NCBI RefSeq assembly: GCF_023078495.1
Contig: NZ_CP095742.1
Coordinates: forward strand, 2,170,001 to 2,234,000
DNA length: 64,000 nt
Origin: Luteibacter aegosomatissinici
GTDB taxonomy: Bacteria; Pseudomonadota; Gammaproteobacteria; Xanthomonadales; Rhodanobacteraceae
Direction of reading: 5' to 3'
The notes under the pieces were generated by a model that saw only the letters and a list, made by a program, of their open reading frames with translations, did not search any database and had not been told where the DNA came from. Of this stretch, positions 49,793 to 60,500 are shown one piece after another. Position 1 is the stretch's first letter. Every line of letters starts with the position of its first letter. The translations under genes were made by a program, and so were the position numbers.

Positions 49793-50427
49793 GCGTTGCT
49801 TCCCGGTAGCGCATCGAAGCGCATGCCCTGGGCCAGCCATTCGGGCAGCAAGGTATCGAGGGCATCCGCAGCCTTGTCGCTGTCGTCGTGCATGAGCACG
49901 ATGTCACCAGCGGCGGGTGGATCGTTGCGCAGGCGATCGATCAGCCAGTCGATCGGCTTGTCCTGGTAATCCAGGCTGTCGTACGACCAGTAAACGAAGC
50001 TGCGCTTGCGCCGGGCAAAATGCATTAGCAGTTGCGCGCCGATATAGCCGTGCGGCGGCCGCATGCGGTGATGCGGCCGGTCGTCGAACAGGCGGAGCAG
50101 GGCATCGGTGCGGTACACCTCGTCCAGCTGCTTGCGCAGGTTCATGTTGCGGAACGACCAATGGCTGTACGAATGGTTGCCGATCATGTGCCCTTCGCCC
50201 ACGATCCGCTGCACGATTTCCGGGTACTGCTCGATCTTCTCGCCGACCAGGAAGAAGCTCGCCTTCACGCCGTGGCGGGCAAGGACGTCAAGGAGCTTGG
50301 GTGTGTGCTCCGGTTCCGGGCCATCATCGAAGCTGAGGTAACAGGTGCCATCCCGCTTGGCCCGCGTCATCAGCAGGTGTTCGGGGAACAGGCTCAGCAG
50401 CTCGTGCTTTTTCGGTCGGCGGATCAT
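49789..50427 (-). CDS. Polysaccharide deacetylase (NodB domain), short
   Basis: The 212-residue protein has the NodB motifs CYLSFDDGPEPEHT (metal Asp and catalytic Asp) and GNHSYSHWS (HxxxH metal ligands), then RMRPPHGYIG and IVLMHDDSD with the late histidine. There is no signal peptide, so it may act in the cytoplasm or on lipid-linked sugars, removing N-acetyl groups. Overlaps of 4 bp with both neighbours place it in the EPS operon. Confidence 0.88.
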   Translation of the reverse strand: MIRRPKKHELLSLFPEHLLMTRAKRDGTCYLSFDDGPEPEHTPKLLDVLARHGVKASFFLVGEKIEQYPEIVQRIVGEGHMIGNHSYSHWSFRNMNLRKQLDEVYRTDALLRLFDDRPHHRMRPPHGYIGAQLLMHFARRKRSFVYWSYDSLDYQDKPIDWLIDRLRNDPPAAGDIVLMHDDSDKAADALDTLLPEWLAQGMRFDALPGSNA

Positions 50428-51596
50428 GCGTTCATACTCACGTGAGCCGGCGCACCGCCGGCGACGCGCTCGAGCATGTGCTCAAGGCGATCGATGTTGT
50501 CGTCCCAGCGGAAACTGGTGGCGTGGGCGGCGATGGATTCCGCATCCACATGGCGGCCGAGCATGTCGGCCAGGGCGCCGGCGAGCAGGTCCGGATGGTG
50601 GGCTGGCACGAGGATGCCCGCGAACCCCGGCACCACTTCAGGGATACCGCCCACGGCGGTGGCTACCACGGGCGTGCCGCAGGCCATGGCTTCCAGCACC
50701 ACGTTGGGCACCCCTTCGTTATGGCTGGGCAGGCACAACAGGTCGGCGGCGCGAAACCAGTCCGGCAACGCGGCGTGGGCGACCGAGCCCATGAAATGGA
50801 CGGAGGGCGCGCAGCACAGCGAGGCGGCGCGTGTTTCCAGGGCCGTGCTGTCAGGGCCATCGCCGACGAAGTACAGCCGCGCATCGTGGCGCTGCTTTGC
50901 GAGCGACGGGAAGGCTTCGATCAGGTCCATGCAGCCCTTGCTGTTCTTCAAGTTGCCTGCATACAGGACGATGGGCTCATCCAGGGGAATGCCCAGCCGT
51001 TCGCGAGCGGCGGCGCGGCTGCCGCGGCGGAACAAGCGGCCATCCACCCCGTTGTAGATGGTTTCGACCGACGCCGGATCGGCGCCGATAGCCACGGCCT
51101 TGGCCGCGAGTGCCTTGCTCACCGCCAGCACGGCGCCCGCACCGCGCAGGGCATGGCGGATTTGCAGCCGGCGTAGCCGCGAAGCCGCCTGCACGTTCAG
51201 GTCACTGCCGTGCACCTTCACCACGTAGGGCACGCCCAGCAGCTGGGCGATCCACGCCGCGGCCGTGGCATCCGGGTAGGCCCAGCTGGCGAGGATCACG
51301 TCGTAGCGCGCGCGGCGCAGCTCGCGGCCACGCTGCCACATGACGCATGCCACATAACACAGTGCGTTGAGGAACCGGCCGATGCCTGGCGGGTGGTAGA
51401 AGGTGAAGTGATCGCGCTTCACGTTGGGCACGTGGACCTGGCCCTGCGCACCGGCCATGCGCTCGCGGAAATCCACCGCCGTGAGCACATCCACCTCGTG
51501 GCGCTCACCCAGGCGCTCGAACTGCTGCCGGTTGAAGGTGCCCCGGCGCGGATCCCACGGCGTGGGAAACAGGTTGGTGAGCACCAGGATCTTCAC
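50424..51596 (-). CDS. Glycosyltransferase, GT4 family
   Basis: The 390-residue GT-B enzyme begins MKILVLTNLFPTPWDPRRGTF, has VVKVHGSDLNVQ in the acceptor lobe, and IVLYAGNLKNSKGCMDLIEA plus HNEGVPNVVLEAMACGTPVV, the E-x7-E donor site of GT4. It resembles the TIGR-type exosortase-associated transferases. It acts at the inner membrane on a lipid-linked glycan; the sugar is unknown. It is joined by 4-bp overlaps to the deacetylase and the next transferase. Confidence 0.9.
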   Translation of the reverse strand: MKILVLTNLFPTPWDPRRGTFNRQQFERLGERHEVDVLTAVDFRERMAGAQGQVHVPNVKRDHFTFYHPPGIGRFLNALCYVACVMWQRGRELRRARYDVILASWAYPDATAAAWIAQLLGVPYVVKVHGSDLNVQAASRLRRLQIRHALRGAGAVLAVSKALAAKAVAIGADPASVETIYNGVDGRLFRRGSRAAARERLGIPLDEPIVLYAGNLKNSKGCMDLIEAFPSLAKQRHDARLYFVGDGPDSTALETRAASLCCAPSVHFMGSVAHAALPDWFRAADLLCLPSHNEGVPNVVLEAMACGTPVVATAVGGIPEVVPGFAGILVPAHHPDLLAGALADMLGRHVDAESIAAHATSFRWDDNIDRLEHMLERVAGGAPAHVSMNA

Positions 51597-52711
51597 GGCA
51601 GCGCCTCGACATCGCCGAAGTACAGGCGGGTGTAGCGGGCGGCCATCGCCTGCAATGAGCCGTTTTCTTCGACCCAGGTACGTGCGGCGCGGCCGAAGGC
51701 AGAGGCTTGCTGTGAGGCGTGCAGCATCTCGAGCATGGCATCCGCCAGCGCAGGGGCGTCGCAGGCGGGCACCAGGCGCCCGGTCGTGCGGTCACGCACG
51801 ATTTCCGCATTGCCGCCCACATCCGTGGCGACGATCGGCAGGCCGGCGGCGCAGGCTTCCAGCAGCGCCATCGAGTAGCCCTCCGTCACCGAAGACAACA
51901 CGAACAGGTCCAGGCCCTGGAGGAGTTCGTGGACATCGTCGCGGTCGCCGAGGAAATGCACGCAACCTGCAATACCTTCGTCGTAAGCGCAGGCGCGCAA
52001 TGTCTCGCGTAGTTCGCCATCGCCGATAAGCACCAGTACGGTATCGCGGCGGTGGTGGCGTACCGCGCGGAAAGCGCGGATGAGGCTCGCCTGGTCCTTG
52101 GCCCAGTTCAGCCGGCCCACCGTGCCGATGATCCTCGTGCGCGAGGGGACGTTGATCAGGCGCGCAAGGCGCTCATGCATCACATCGTTGGCCACGTCGA
52201 AACCATCCAGGCGGATGCCGTTGGGCACGACGCAGCATTTGCGGGCCGGGAACATGCCACGGCTCACCGCATCGCGGCGCGCAGCTTCGCACACTGCCAC
52301 GACCGCATCGGTGGCGGACATGGCCCGGCGGAACAGCCACTCACGCCGACCGGGCTTGCGCGTGGCACCCATGCCATGCCGGGTGTTAACGACCTGGCGG
52401 ATGCCCATGCCGGCAGTCGCCAATACGGCCTGGTAGTGAGCGACGGCGTTGTGGGTGTGCAGCACCTCGGTGTGATGGCTGGCGATGAATTCACGGGCCC
52501 GGCCGATGGCGCGCAGGTCGAGGCCGGTGCGCTTCTCGCAGGCGCGCACGGGGATGCCCTTGATCTCCAGCTCGGTCGCCATGGCGCCACGTTCGAACAG
52601 GCAGACGACCTGCACCTTGTGGCCTTCGCGGTGCTGCTGGGTCACCAGGTCGATGACCATGCGCTCCAGGCCGCCGCGGTTCAGGTTTTCGACGACATGC
52701 GTGATGTTCAC
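51593..52711 (-). CDS. Glycosyltransferase, GT4 family (exosortase-associated type)
   Basis: The 372-residue protein starts MNITHVVENLNRGGLERMVI. It carries VLHTHNAVAHYQAVLA, IIGTVGRLNWAKDQASLIRA and SSVTEGYSMALLEACAAGLP (E-x7-E). The N-terminal pattern and length resemble the TIGR03088 sugar transferases of PEP-CTERM/EpsH systems. It should add one residue of the EPS unit. It overlaps the CapK-like gene upstream by 4 bp. Confidence 0.9.
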   Translation of the reverse strand: MNITHVVENLNRGGLERMVIDLVTQQHREGHKVQVVCLFERGAMATELEIKGIPVRACEKRTGLDLRAIGRAREFIASHHTEVLHTHNAVAHYQAVLATAGMGIRQVVNTRHGMGATRKPGRREWLFRRAMSATDAVVAVCEAARRDAVSRGMFPARKCCVVPNGIRLDGFDVANDVMHERLARLINVPSRTRIIGTVGRLNWAKDQASLIRAFRAVRHHRRDTVLVLIGDGELRETLRACAYDEGIAGCVHFLGDRDDVHELLQGLDLFVLSSVTEGYSMALLEACAAGLPIVATDVGGNAEIVRDRTTGRLVPACDAPALADAMLEMLHASQQASAFGRAARTWVEENGSLQAMAARYTRLYFGDVEALP

Positions 52712-54066
52712 GATTCCAGCTCCGACACGGTGACACGCAGCTTGCCGCTACGGGTAAGCGGAATGTCGTCGACGAAATGGCAGTGCAACTGCGCACTGTC
52801 GCCCAGTACCTTCGCCACTTCACGCCGTATGTAAGCAAGCGACGCGTCGTCGAAGCCCTGGCCGCGCACGATGGAAAGGTCCAGCCGGTCGAGTTGGCGT
52901 TGCACGAGCTGGAAGCGGGCCAGGCCTGGCACGTCCTTCAGCATGTGCGGGAAGAATTCGCCGGGCAGCACATGGCCGGCCGGGGTACGGATGGCATCCA
53001 GCTTGCGCCCATCCACGCTGGCCAGCAGGGGCAGGCCGCGGCCGCAGGCGCATTGTCCGTGGAAGTGTGTCGCCATATCACCGTTGACATAGCGGATGAA
53101 CGGCATGCCGTAGTTGAACAGGTCGGTGATCGCCACCTCGCCGCTGCCGTGGTGCGTGGGCTTGCCGTCCACGCCCAGGGTCTCGACGAGAAGGTGATCC
53201 GCGTTCACGTGAAGGCCGTCGCGGTGTTCGCACTCGGAGGCGATGAGCATGACTTCGCGGCAGCCATAGGTGTTGAACACCGGTGCGCCACCAAACGCGC
53301 GCTCGATCAGCTCGCGCTGGAACGGGTGGAGGGCCTCGGCCGCACCGATGATCGACGCGGGGCGTGCCACGCGGCGCCCCTCGGAAATAAGGAACTGGGC
53401 CAGGCGGACCAGGGGACCGACGTAAGACACGATCACTTCCGGCCGGTACGCGTCGATGGCGTCGGCATAACCGGAAAGGTTCGCTTCGGTCATCGCAAAA
53501 CTGTTGAGCAGCTTGCGCGCGAAGACGGCGTTGTAGATGCGATCCTTGACGCGATGCGCCGCGGTGGGCTCACCGACCGCGCCACCCCACAGGAACAGCG
53601 TGCGTCGCCCCATGCGCGAGCCGGCCCAGCCGTAGCCACGCCACATGACCGCGACGCGGCGATCGTTGCTCTCGCGGGTATAGCCATACCGCAGCGGCTC
53701 ACCGGTGGAACCGCCGGTGGCCTTGTAGGCCAGCGTGTCCTTCAGTGAGGTGGCTTTCAACGCCTCGGCGTTTTCGCGAATGTCGACCTTGGTCAACACG
53801 GGCAGCAGCGCGACATCGCCAGGCTCGCGAATATCCGCTGGAGACAAGCCCATCTGCGCCCAGCGCTCGCGGTAGAACGGCACCTCGCGCTGGCACCAGT
53901 CGAGCAGCTTCTTGAAACGCTTGAACTGCAGCGCACGGATTTCATCGGCCGATAGCCACTGCGTCTGCGCATACTCGCGCAGGTACCGCGGCGTATCGCG
54001 ACGGCGCAGGCCGCCCTCGTAGGCGGGCCACAACACGTTGCGCAGCAGGGGCTCGTAAAGGCTCAT
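52708..54066 (-). CDS. CapK/PaaK-like adenylate-forming enzyme
   Basis: The 452-residue protein begins MSLYEPLLRNVLWPAYEGGL at an ATG overlapping the upstream stop by 4 bp. The AMP-binding loop is YKATGGSTGEPLRYGYT at about residues 117-133. Further on come VFNTYGCREVMLIASECEHRDGLH and a C-terminal RSGKLRVTVSELE. It is close to the phenylacetate-CoA ligase/CapK family found in capsule loci, where the acid and acceptor are rarely known. It may activate an acid for decorating the EPS; with the NRPS it makes two adenylate-forming enzymes in one operon. Confidence 0.85.
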   Translation of the reverse strand: MSLYEPLLRNVLWPAYEGGLRRRDTPRYLREYAQTQWLSADEIRALQFKRFKKLLDWCQREVPFYRERWAQMGLSPADIREPGDVALLPVLTKVDIRENAEALKATSLKDTLAYKATGGSTGEPLRYGYTRESNDRRVAVMWRGYGWAGSRMGRRTLFLWGGAVGEPTAAHRVKDRIYNAVFARKLLNSFAMTEANLSGYADAIDAYRPEVIVSYVGPLVRLAQFLISEGRRVARPASIIGAAEALHPFQRELIERAFGGAPVFNTYGCREVMLIASECEHRDGLHVNADHLLVETLGVDGKPTHHGSGEVAITDLFNYGMPFIRYVNGDMATHFHGQCACGRGLPLLASVDGRKLDAIRTPAGHVLPGEFFPHMLKDVPGLARFQLVQRQLDRLDLSIVRGQGFDDASLAYIRREVAKVLGDSAQLHCHFVDDIPLTRSGKLRVTVSELES

Positions 54067-55322
54067 TGGGTTCGCAGCAACACGGCTACCAGCACGAACA
54101 GGCCGGCAACGCCGGCGAAGGCGGCCGGCACCCAGCGCCAGCCATCGCGGGAGAAGCGGAACGCGGGCAGCTCGGGCCAGCGGCGGCGGGCACCCACGTA
54201 GTGGCCGGCGACCACGGCGGCGATCAGGTACAGCACCACCATGTAGCTGCGGCTCAGGAAGAACGCGGCGGCAAACAGGCCGCACAGCGAGAGCAATAGC
54301 GTCAGGGCCAGTTGCCGTTCCATTGCCCATTCCGCCTCACGCCCCGGTTCGTTGGCGGCAGTATGCGGATGCCGGAGGATCGTCAACATCATCCAGAAGC
54401 CATAGCCTACAAAGGCAAGCCAGAGGATAAAGCCGAGGAAGCCGGTCTCCGCCAGCACCAGCACGAACGAGTTATGTGCCGTGAGCTCGTTGTACTCGGT
54501 GAAGTTGCCCGGGCCCACGCCAAACAGCGGGCTGTCACGGAACATTTCCAGGCCGGCGTACCAGGCATCCACGCGGCCGGCGGCCGATTCCTCGCCCGCA
54601 TCCAGCTCATCCATGCGCGACGAAAGCAGCTTCAGGCCAACCAGGCCGATCACGCCCAGCGTGCCGGCGACCACCATGCCCTTGCGGTACCAGATATAGC
54701 AGCCGGCCACGATCAGCACCGCCAGCATGGCGCCACGCGAGTTGGTGAGGTAGGTGCCGTAGAGGAGCAGCACCGCGCAGGCGAGCCACAGCAGGCGGCC
54801 GGGCGCGCCACGGCGCCCCAGGAACACGGCCATGGGCAGGGTCGCGGCAAACAGAAGGCCCAGGTCGTTCGGGTCGTTGAAGATGCCCACGTACTGGATG
54901 CGGTTGCCTTCGCCGATGGGGATGCCGGTCCAGCCCATGCCTGTGCGCGCCTGCTCCACGCCGTGCAGGGCGAGTACGGCGGCGCAGGCCACCATCACCC
55001 CCATGGCGATGCGCACGCGCTTCTGGGTCGTACAGGAGGCGCCCAGCACGAAGAACGCGATCACCACGGGGCCGAAATGGGCCAGCTCATCCAGCGCGCC
55101 ACCGGTCCAGCCGTTGGTCACCTGGGAGATCATGAGGATGAGCAGGAAGCAGGGCAGGATGATGAATTGCGGCGCTTCGAAGGTCTTCTGGCTCGAGCCC
55201 AGCCAGGCAAGGAAGGACAACGCGAGCACGACGGGAAGGATCGGCACCAGGTCCAGCCCGGGGATGTAATCCTGCGGGCGGATGATGGTGAGGACGACGT
55301 AGAGGAGGATCAGGAGGAACAT
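54063..55322 (-). CDS. O-antigen ligase / EPS polymerase-like membrane protein
   Basis: The 419-residue protein has about ten to twelve transmembrane helices. The large periplasmic loop before the last third reads GMEFRDSPLFGVGPGNFTEY-like: LFGVGPGNFTEYNELTAHNS, the Wzy_C/WaaL signature with its histidine. In exosortase-A loci this is annotated as a putative O-glycosylation ligase. Here it is the only candidate polymerase or ligase in the window. It overlaps the next gene by 4 bp and the previous by 13 bp. Confidence 0.87.
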   Translation of the reverse strand: MFLLILLYVVLTIIRPQDYIPGLDLVPILPVVLALSFLAWLGSSQKTFEAPQFIILPCFLLILMISQVTNGWTGGALDELAHFGPVVIAFFVLGASCTTQKRVRIAMGVMVACAAVLALHGVEQARTGMGWTGIPIGEGNRIQYVGIFNDPNDLGLLFAATLPMAVFLGRRGAPGRLLWLACAVLLLYGTYLTNSRGAMLAVLIVAGCYIWYRKGMVVAGTLGVIGLVGLKLLSSRMDELDAGEESAAGRVDAWYAGLEMFRDSPLFGVGPGNFTEYNELTAHNSFVLVLAETGFLGFILWLAFVGYGFWMMLTILRHPHTAANEPGREAEWAMERQLALTLLLSLCGLFAAAFFLSRSYMVVLYLIAAVVAGHYVGARRRWPELPAFRFSRDGWRWVPAAFAGVAGLFVLVAVLLRTQ

Positions 55323-56419
55323 GCCTGCTCCTGCGGTCCATGCGCTTCGTGGGCCGCGGTGGGGTAGCTCATCAGCTGCGGGAGGGCCAGCATGGCCGCG
55401 AACCAGCCGGGGCCCATGTTGGCTTCCACCGGCAGGCGGTATAGCGAGTAGCGGTTCTCGGAGGGTTCCGGGTTGGTGCCGCAGATGTAGCTGCAGGCCA
55501 GCTGGAAACCCGCGTTGCGCGTGGCGGCGATCACCGCGTCGTTGTACGCGCGGTCGCCGCCTACCGGGTACGACATGAGCACGGCCGGGTTACGCAGCTC
55601 GCGATCGAGCGTCCGCTTGGATTGCAGGATCTCGGCTTCCATCTCCTCGATGGGCAGCCGGGCCAGCATGCGGTGGTGCACGCCGTGCGAGCCGAACTCC
55701 AGGCCGGCCGCTTCCATCTCGCGGGCCTGGTCCCAGGTCATCGGGCGGCAATCCACCGGGCGGGCACCGGCCGAGGGCATGTTCCATTCCTGCTCCAGGC
55801 GTTCGGTCATCGCGCTCTGGCCATGCGCATCGAGCCACTTCATGCGCAGCAGCACGTTGCCGGCGATACGCCTGCGCAGCGCGCGCTCGGCCGGGAGCGG
55901 CACGTCGATGCCCAGTTCGGGAAGCACCAACCGCGGGGCCGTGGTCAGCAGGATCATGTGCACCAGCCAGTCGTAGGAATACGGCGTGCCGGTGTCGATG
56001 TGGCCGGTCGAGACGAAGAAGGTGGCGGGCACGCCCACGTCCTCGAGGATAGGCGCGGCAACCCGGTAGTTGTCGTCGTAGCCGTCATCGAAGGTCACCG
56101 CCACGGTATCCGGTGGCAGGGCTTCACCCGCGTCCAGCGCCGCCACGATGTCGGTCAGGCGCATGGGGCGGAAGTACTTTTTCAGGCGCAGCATCTGCTC
56201 ACGGAATTCATCAGGCGGCGTGCTGATCAGCTCCATGTCGAATTCGTACGTGTCCGGGTCCGGCAGCGGCATGACCCGGTGGTACGCCAGGATACGCAGG
56301 TCGCGATGGATCCACGAGCGCACGCGCTGCAGCGAATGCAACAAACCGCTGGCGTAACACAACTCGCCAAGCCGGCCACGGATACCCGGAGCGCCACGTC
56401 CATTCATGTCGATCACCAT
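55310..56419 (-). CDS. Polysaccharide deacetylase (NodB domain)
   Basis: The 369-residue protein has DTVAVTFDDGYDDNY with the metal and catalytic aspartates at about residues 107-121 and LEFGSHGVHHRMLARL with the metal histidines. The late VLMSYPVGGDRAYND part follows the DUF3473-like XrtA deacetylase style. It likely removes acetyl groups from GlcNAc-type residues. The start may be the ATG at 56419, the GTG at 56416 (4-bp GTGA overlap, as elsewhere here) or the ATG at 56407. Confidence 0.87.
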   Translation of the reverse strand: MVIDMNGRGAPGIRGRLGELCYASGLLHSLQRVRSWIHRDLRILAYHRVMPLPDPDTYEFDMELISTPPDEFREQMLRLKKYFRPMRLTDIVAALDAGEALPPDTVAVTFDDGYDDNYRVAAPILEDVGVPATFFVSTGHIDTGTPYSYDWLVHMILLTTAPRLVLPELGIDVPLPAERALRRRIAGNVLLRMKWLDAHGQSAMTERLEQEWNMPSAGARPVDCRPMTWDQAREMEAAGLEFGSHGVHHRMLARLPIEEMEAEILQSKRTLDRELRNPAVLMSYPVGGDRAYNDAVIAATRNAGFQLACSYICGTNPEPSENRYSLYRLPVEANMGPGWFAAMLALPQLMSYPTAAHEAHGPQEQACSS

Positions 56420-57543
56420 AGGTGGAGCCTGCGGTTACGGGCGAAGGCCAGCAGGGCCTGCGCTGCGAAAAGGTTGAGGTAGAAGAACGCGACGGCGATG
56501 CGTGCGGGCATCCAGGTACCCAGCCGCGGGCGCATGCGCGCCATGCCGACCAGCAGTGCGCCAAGGCCCAGGCCGGTGAACGCCAGCGCGTAAATGGGGT
56601 GCCGGTTGAACAGGAAGCCGGTGCTGAGGAACAGCGCGACGATCAGCCAGGGGGCCAGCAGGCGCAGCACCTTGTGGCTGATGAAGCAAAACCACAGCGG
56701 ATTGCGGAACGGCGAAAGCAGCCACGGCGCGAGTTGCAGCAGCTGGAAATTGCCGGCCAGCGTGCGGATCTTGCGGCGACGCTCGGCCTCGGGCTCTTGC
56801 GACGGCTGGTCCCACGCCATGGCGCGCGGTTCGAAGACCACGCGCTTGCCCTGCGCCGCGACGCGCATGGGTACCAGCACGTCATCCAGCACCGTGCCGG
56901 CGGGCAGCGGTTTGAACAGCGCACGGCGGATGGCATAAATCGCACCGGTAACGCCGATCATGGAGCCTGCGGTGCTCTCCGCATGGCGGATCATCTTTTC
57001 GTAGCGCCAGTAGAAATCCACGCCCTGGGCAAAGCCGGTGCGCACGTTTTCCATGTGCAGCTCCCCGCCCACGGCGCCCACCTCGGGATCGGCGAGGTTG
57101 GCGACCAGTTCCTTCAGCGCACAGGGGGAAAGCCGCTGGCGGATATCGGTCATCAACAACACGTCACCACGGGTGAGCGCCACCGCATCGTTCACGCACG
57201 CGGCCTTGCCGCGGCGGTTCGGGAAATCAAGCACCGTCAGGCGCGGGTCGGTACTGCGCCGCGCGATCGCCACCGTGTTGTCGTGGCAGCCATCGCAGGC
57301 CAGCACGATATCGATCAGCTCCGGCGGGTAATCCAGGCCCTGCAGGTTGGCGAGCTTGGTGCGCACATGGCGTTCGCCATCGTGCACGGCCACCACGATG
57401 CTTACCGTGGGCAGCCATGCCTTGCGCGCCACCGGCCGCGGGCGCAGGCGCGCCCACAGCGCGATCAGCAGCGGGTAGCCCACGAACACGTGGGCCAGTA
57501 GCAGCGCCGATCCCCAACAGGCCAACCAGGCGATATGTGTCAT
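56413..57543 (-). CDS. Membrane glycosyltransferase, GT2 family
   Basis: The 376-residue protein has an N-terminal helix (residues 5-30) and a GT-A domain with PTVSIVVAVHDGERHV, RRGKAACVNDAVALTRGDVLLMTD and TVLDDVLVPMR. Three or four C-terminal helices lie at about 285-370. RRRKIRTLAGN stands in the place of the QxxRW motif of processive enzymes. The layout is that of IcaA/ExoO-like transferases, so it may start or extend the glycan. It begins 30 bp after the NRPS, with AAGGGGGAG as ribosome site. Confidence 0.87.
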   Translation of the reverse strand: MTHIAWLACWGSALLLAHVFVGYPLLIALWARLRPRPVARKAWLPTVSIVVAVHDGERHVRTKLANLQGLDYPPELIDIVLACDGCHDNTVAIARRSTDPRLTVLDFPNRRGKAACVNDAVALTRGDVLLMTDIRQRLSPCALKELVANLADPEVGAVGGELHMENVRTGFAQGVDFYWRYEKMIRHAESTAGSMIGVTGAIYAIRRALFKPLPAGTVLDDVLVPMRVAAQGKRVVFEPRAMAWDQPSQEPEAERRRKIRTLAGNFQLLQLAPWLLSPFRNPLWFCFISHKVLRLLAPWLIVALFLSTGFLFNRHPIYALAFTGLGLGALLVGMARMRPRLGTWMPARIAVAFFYLNLFAAQALLAFARNRRLHLW

Positions 57544-57573
57544 GACGTCTCCCCCTTTTGATGACGTCGCAAC

Positions 57574-60500
57574 TCAGCCGCGCCCGAACAGCCTGCCGAA
57601 CAGGCCGCCGCGTTTGGCTGTGGGTGGCGCGGTAGGCGTCGCCATCGCCAGGTCAGCCGCCAGGGTGCCCAGCGTGCCGTTGGCGATATCCAGCAGGTTC
57701 ATCTGGATACCGGTCAGCTTTTGCACGCGTTGCGCCATGTCGACCGCCAGCAGCGAGTGGCCGCCCACGTCGAAGAAGTTATCGCTGGTGCGTACCCGGC
57801 TCATGCCGAGCAGTTCGTGCCACACGCTGGCGAGCAGGCGCTCGCTTTCCGTGCTCGGCTCAGTACCGGCGCCGTCGGCTTGCGCGAACGCGGTACGTTC
57901 CTCCGGTAGCGGCAGCGCATCCACATCCGGCTCGCCGGTGGGCAGCAGCGGCATGGCATCGAGCAGCATGAGGTGGGTGGGCATGGACCATGCGGGCAAC
58001 TGCGCCGCGAGGGTGGCGCGCAGGCCTTCCAGATCGAGCTGGTAGCCGGGTGCGGTCACGGCGTACGCATCGATACGCTGTTCGCCAAGGCGGTTAGTCC
58101 GCGGCACGGCCAGCGCTCGCACGACGCCGGTCTGCGTGCGCAGCACGGCTTCCACGGCGGCAGGTTCGACGTCGAGGCCCTGGCGGCGGATCCGGCGGTC
58201 ATCGCGGTCCAGCACCTGCACCTGGCCATCGGCCAGCCAGCGGCCCCGGTAACCGGTGCGCAGCAGGTGTTCGTCGTTGCTGGCGTGATCGGCGGTGGCG
58301 CGCGTACCAAAGCGCTGCGAGAGCGCATGGCCGGCGATCGCGACGTCACCGGTCGCGCCGATGGGGCAGGGCTCGCCATCGCTATCGAGGACCCAGAGCT
58401 CGTTGCTACCGATCGGACTGCCCGCGTGCAGTGCATCCGCCGCGCGTTCCACGCGGCCGCAAGTCGCCACCGGTGCGGTCATCGCATCGCCGAACAAGGT
58501 CCACAGGCCGGCCGTGGCATCGGCGATCCGTGACGCCGTGTCCTGCGTCGGCGTGCCGCCGAGCATGGCGGCGCGCAGCTGCCCGTCGCCGGCCCAGCCC
58601 TGGTCGAAGAGGGCATTCCAGGTTTCCGGCGAGGCGATGAAGCAATCCAGGTCGGCCAGTTCGCCATGAGCGAGGCCGTGCGGTTCCTGCACTTCCCAGG
58701 TGGCGCCACAGGTGAGCGCGAGCAATGGCTCGATCACTGACATGGGATCGGACGGCATGGCGTCGCCGCTGATGCATTGCCCGGTGTCGACCGCCAGCGC
58801 CTCACCCAGGCCATGCACCATGGCGGCGATGGCGGTGTGTGAAAGCGACGCGCCATGGGCGCGGCCATCCGGGCCGGGCACGTGGAAGGCGATCGCCGGG
58901 GACTCGGCGCAGGCGCGCAGTTCGAAGTTACTGGCATCGCCGACCGTGCCTTCCAGCTCGGCATGGTCAGCATCCAGCCAGAGGGCACAGGCACGTGGCC
59001 AGTCCAGGGCGGCTTCCAGGGCCGAATCTCCCAGCAGCACCGTCATGCGGCCGTCAGTGACGATATCGCGCAGGCGGGCCGTGGGGTCGGCACGATCGAG
59101 CAATAGCGCCGTGCTGCCGGTGAGGCCGATGGCGAGCAGGCCGGCCAGGCGATCGAAGCCCGGCTCGACGCACAGGCCTACGACAGCGCCATTGCCAGCA
59201 CCGCGGTCACGCAGCAGCGTGGCCATGCGCGTGGCTTCGCCCACAAGCTGCGCGTAGGTGTGCTTGCGCAGGCCATGCTTCACCGCCGTGGTATCCGGCG
59301 TGATCGCCGCCTGCGACTCCACCATGGCGAACAGGTCGGCGGGCAGCGGCGAACCACCGCAGCCCGCGTTCCAGGTGCGCATGCGGTCGCGTTCCAGCGT
59401 GCTCGCGGCGGTGAGCTGCCCGACGGCGATGGACGGGTTCTGCGACACGACGTGCATCATGTCCAGGTAGCGCTCGCGCATGAGGCGGGCGGTACCGGCC
59501 TGCAGGAGGTCGGCGTTGTAGGTGACGCCGCCGACCATGCCGCGCTGGCTCTCGAGGAACCACATGCCCAGGTCTTCGGTGGCGCCGCTCTGGAACAGCA
59601 GGATCTGCTCGTGGTCCAGGCCGCCCCAGTCGATTGCACGCTGGCGGGCGTCCTGGAACGAGAACAGCGCCTGGTACAGCGTGGCGCCCGCGCCGTGGCC
59701 GACCTTCAGCTCGCGCTGCAGGTATTCCAGCGGGACATCCGGGCAACCGAAGGCATCGATGGCGGTGCGCTTCACATGGCGTACGAATTCCAGGAACGAC
59801 AGGCCCGGATCGACATGCACGTGCAGCGGCAGCAGGTTGTTGAAGTAGCCCATGACCGATTCGACCTCGGTCTGGTTGCGTGCCCGCACCGGCGTGCCCA
59901 CCACCAGGTCGCGCTGGCCCGCCGAGCTGGAGAGCATGGCGAAGTAGAGGGCCAGGAGGGTCATGTTGAGCGTGGCATCCGCCTGGCGCGCCACCTCGTG
60001 CATGGCATCGGTGTGCTCGCGCGAGACATGGATCCATTCCGTGCGGCCGAGGCCGGACATCCCGGGGCGGCGCGGGTAATCGGTCGGGAGTGCGCGCACA
60101 TCACCCACCTGGGCCAACCGGTCGCGCCAGAACGAAAGCTGGGTCTGGAACGCGGGCGATTCGAGCCAGTGCGCGTGCCATTCAGCGTAATCGCCGTAGG
60201 TGACGGGCAGCGGTGCGAGGGGCGAGGGCTGGCCGGATGCGAACGCGCGGTACAGCGCGGAGAGTTCGTTGTAGAAGATGTCGAACGACCAGCCGTCCCA
60301 GATGATGTGGTGCGGCATGAAGAACATGGCGTGTTCGTTATCGGACAGCTTGAACAGCTTCGCGCTGAACAGCGGTGCCGTGCCGAGGTTGAACGGGGTA
60401 TCGGTGAGCTCGCGCAGGCGCGCCATCAGGCGCTCCTCGCGGGCCTCGGGCGCCAGATCGCTCAGGTCTTCGGCAGGGAACAGCGGGTAGTTCAGCTGCG

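Noticed and set aside
57900-59400. Second NRPS adenylation domain considered as functional
   Set aside because: The ATP loop, YGPTE, RTGD aspartate and catalytic lysine are all replaced.
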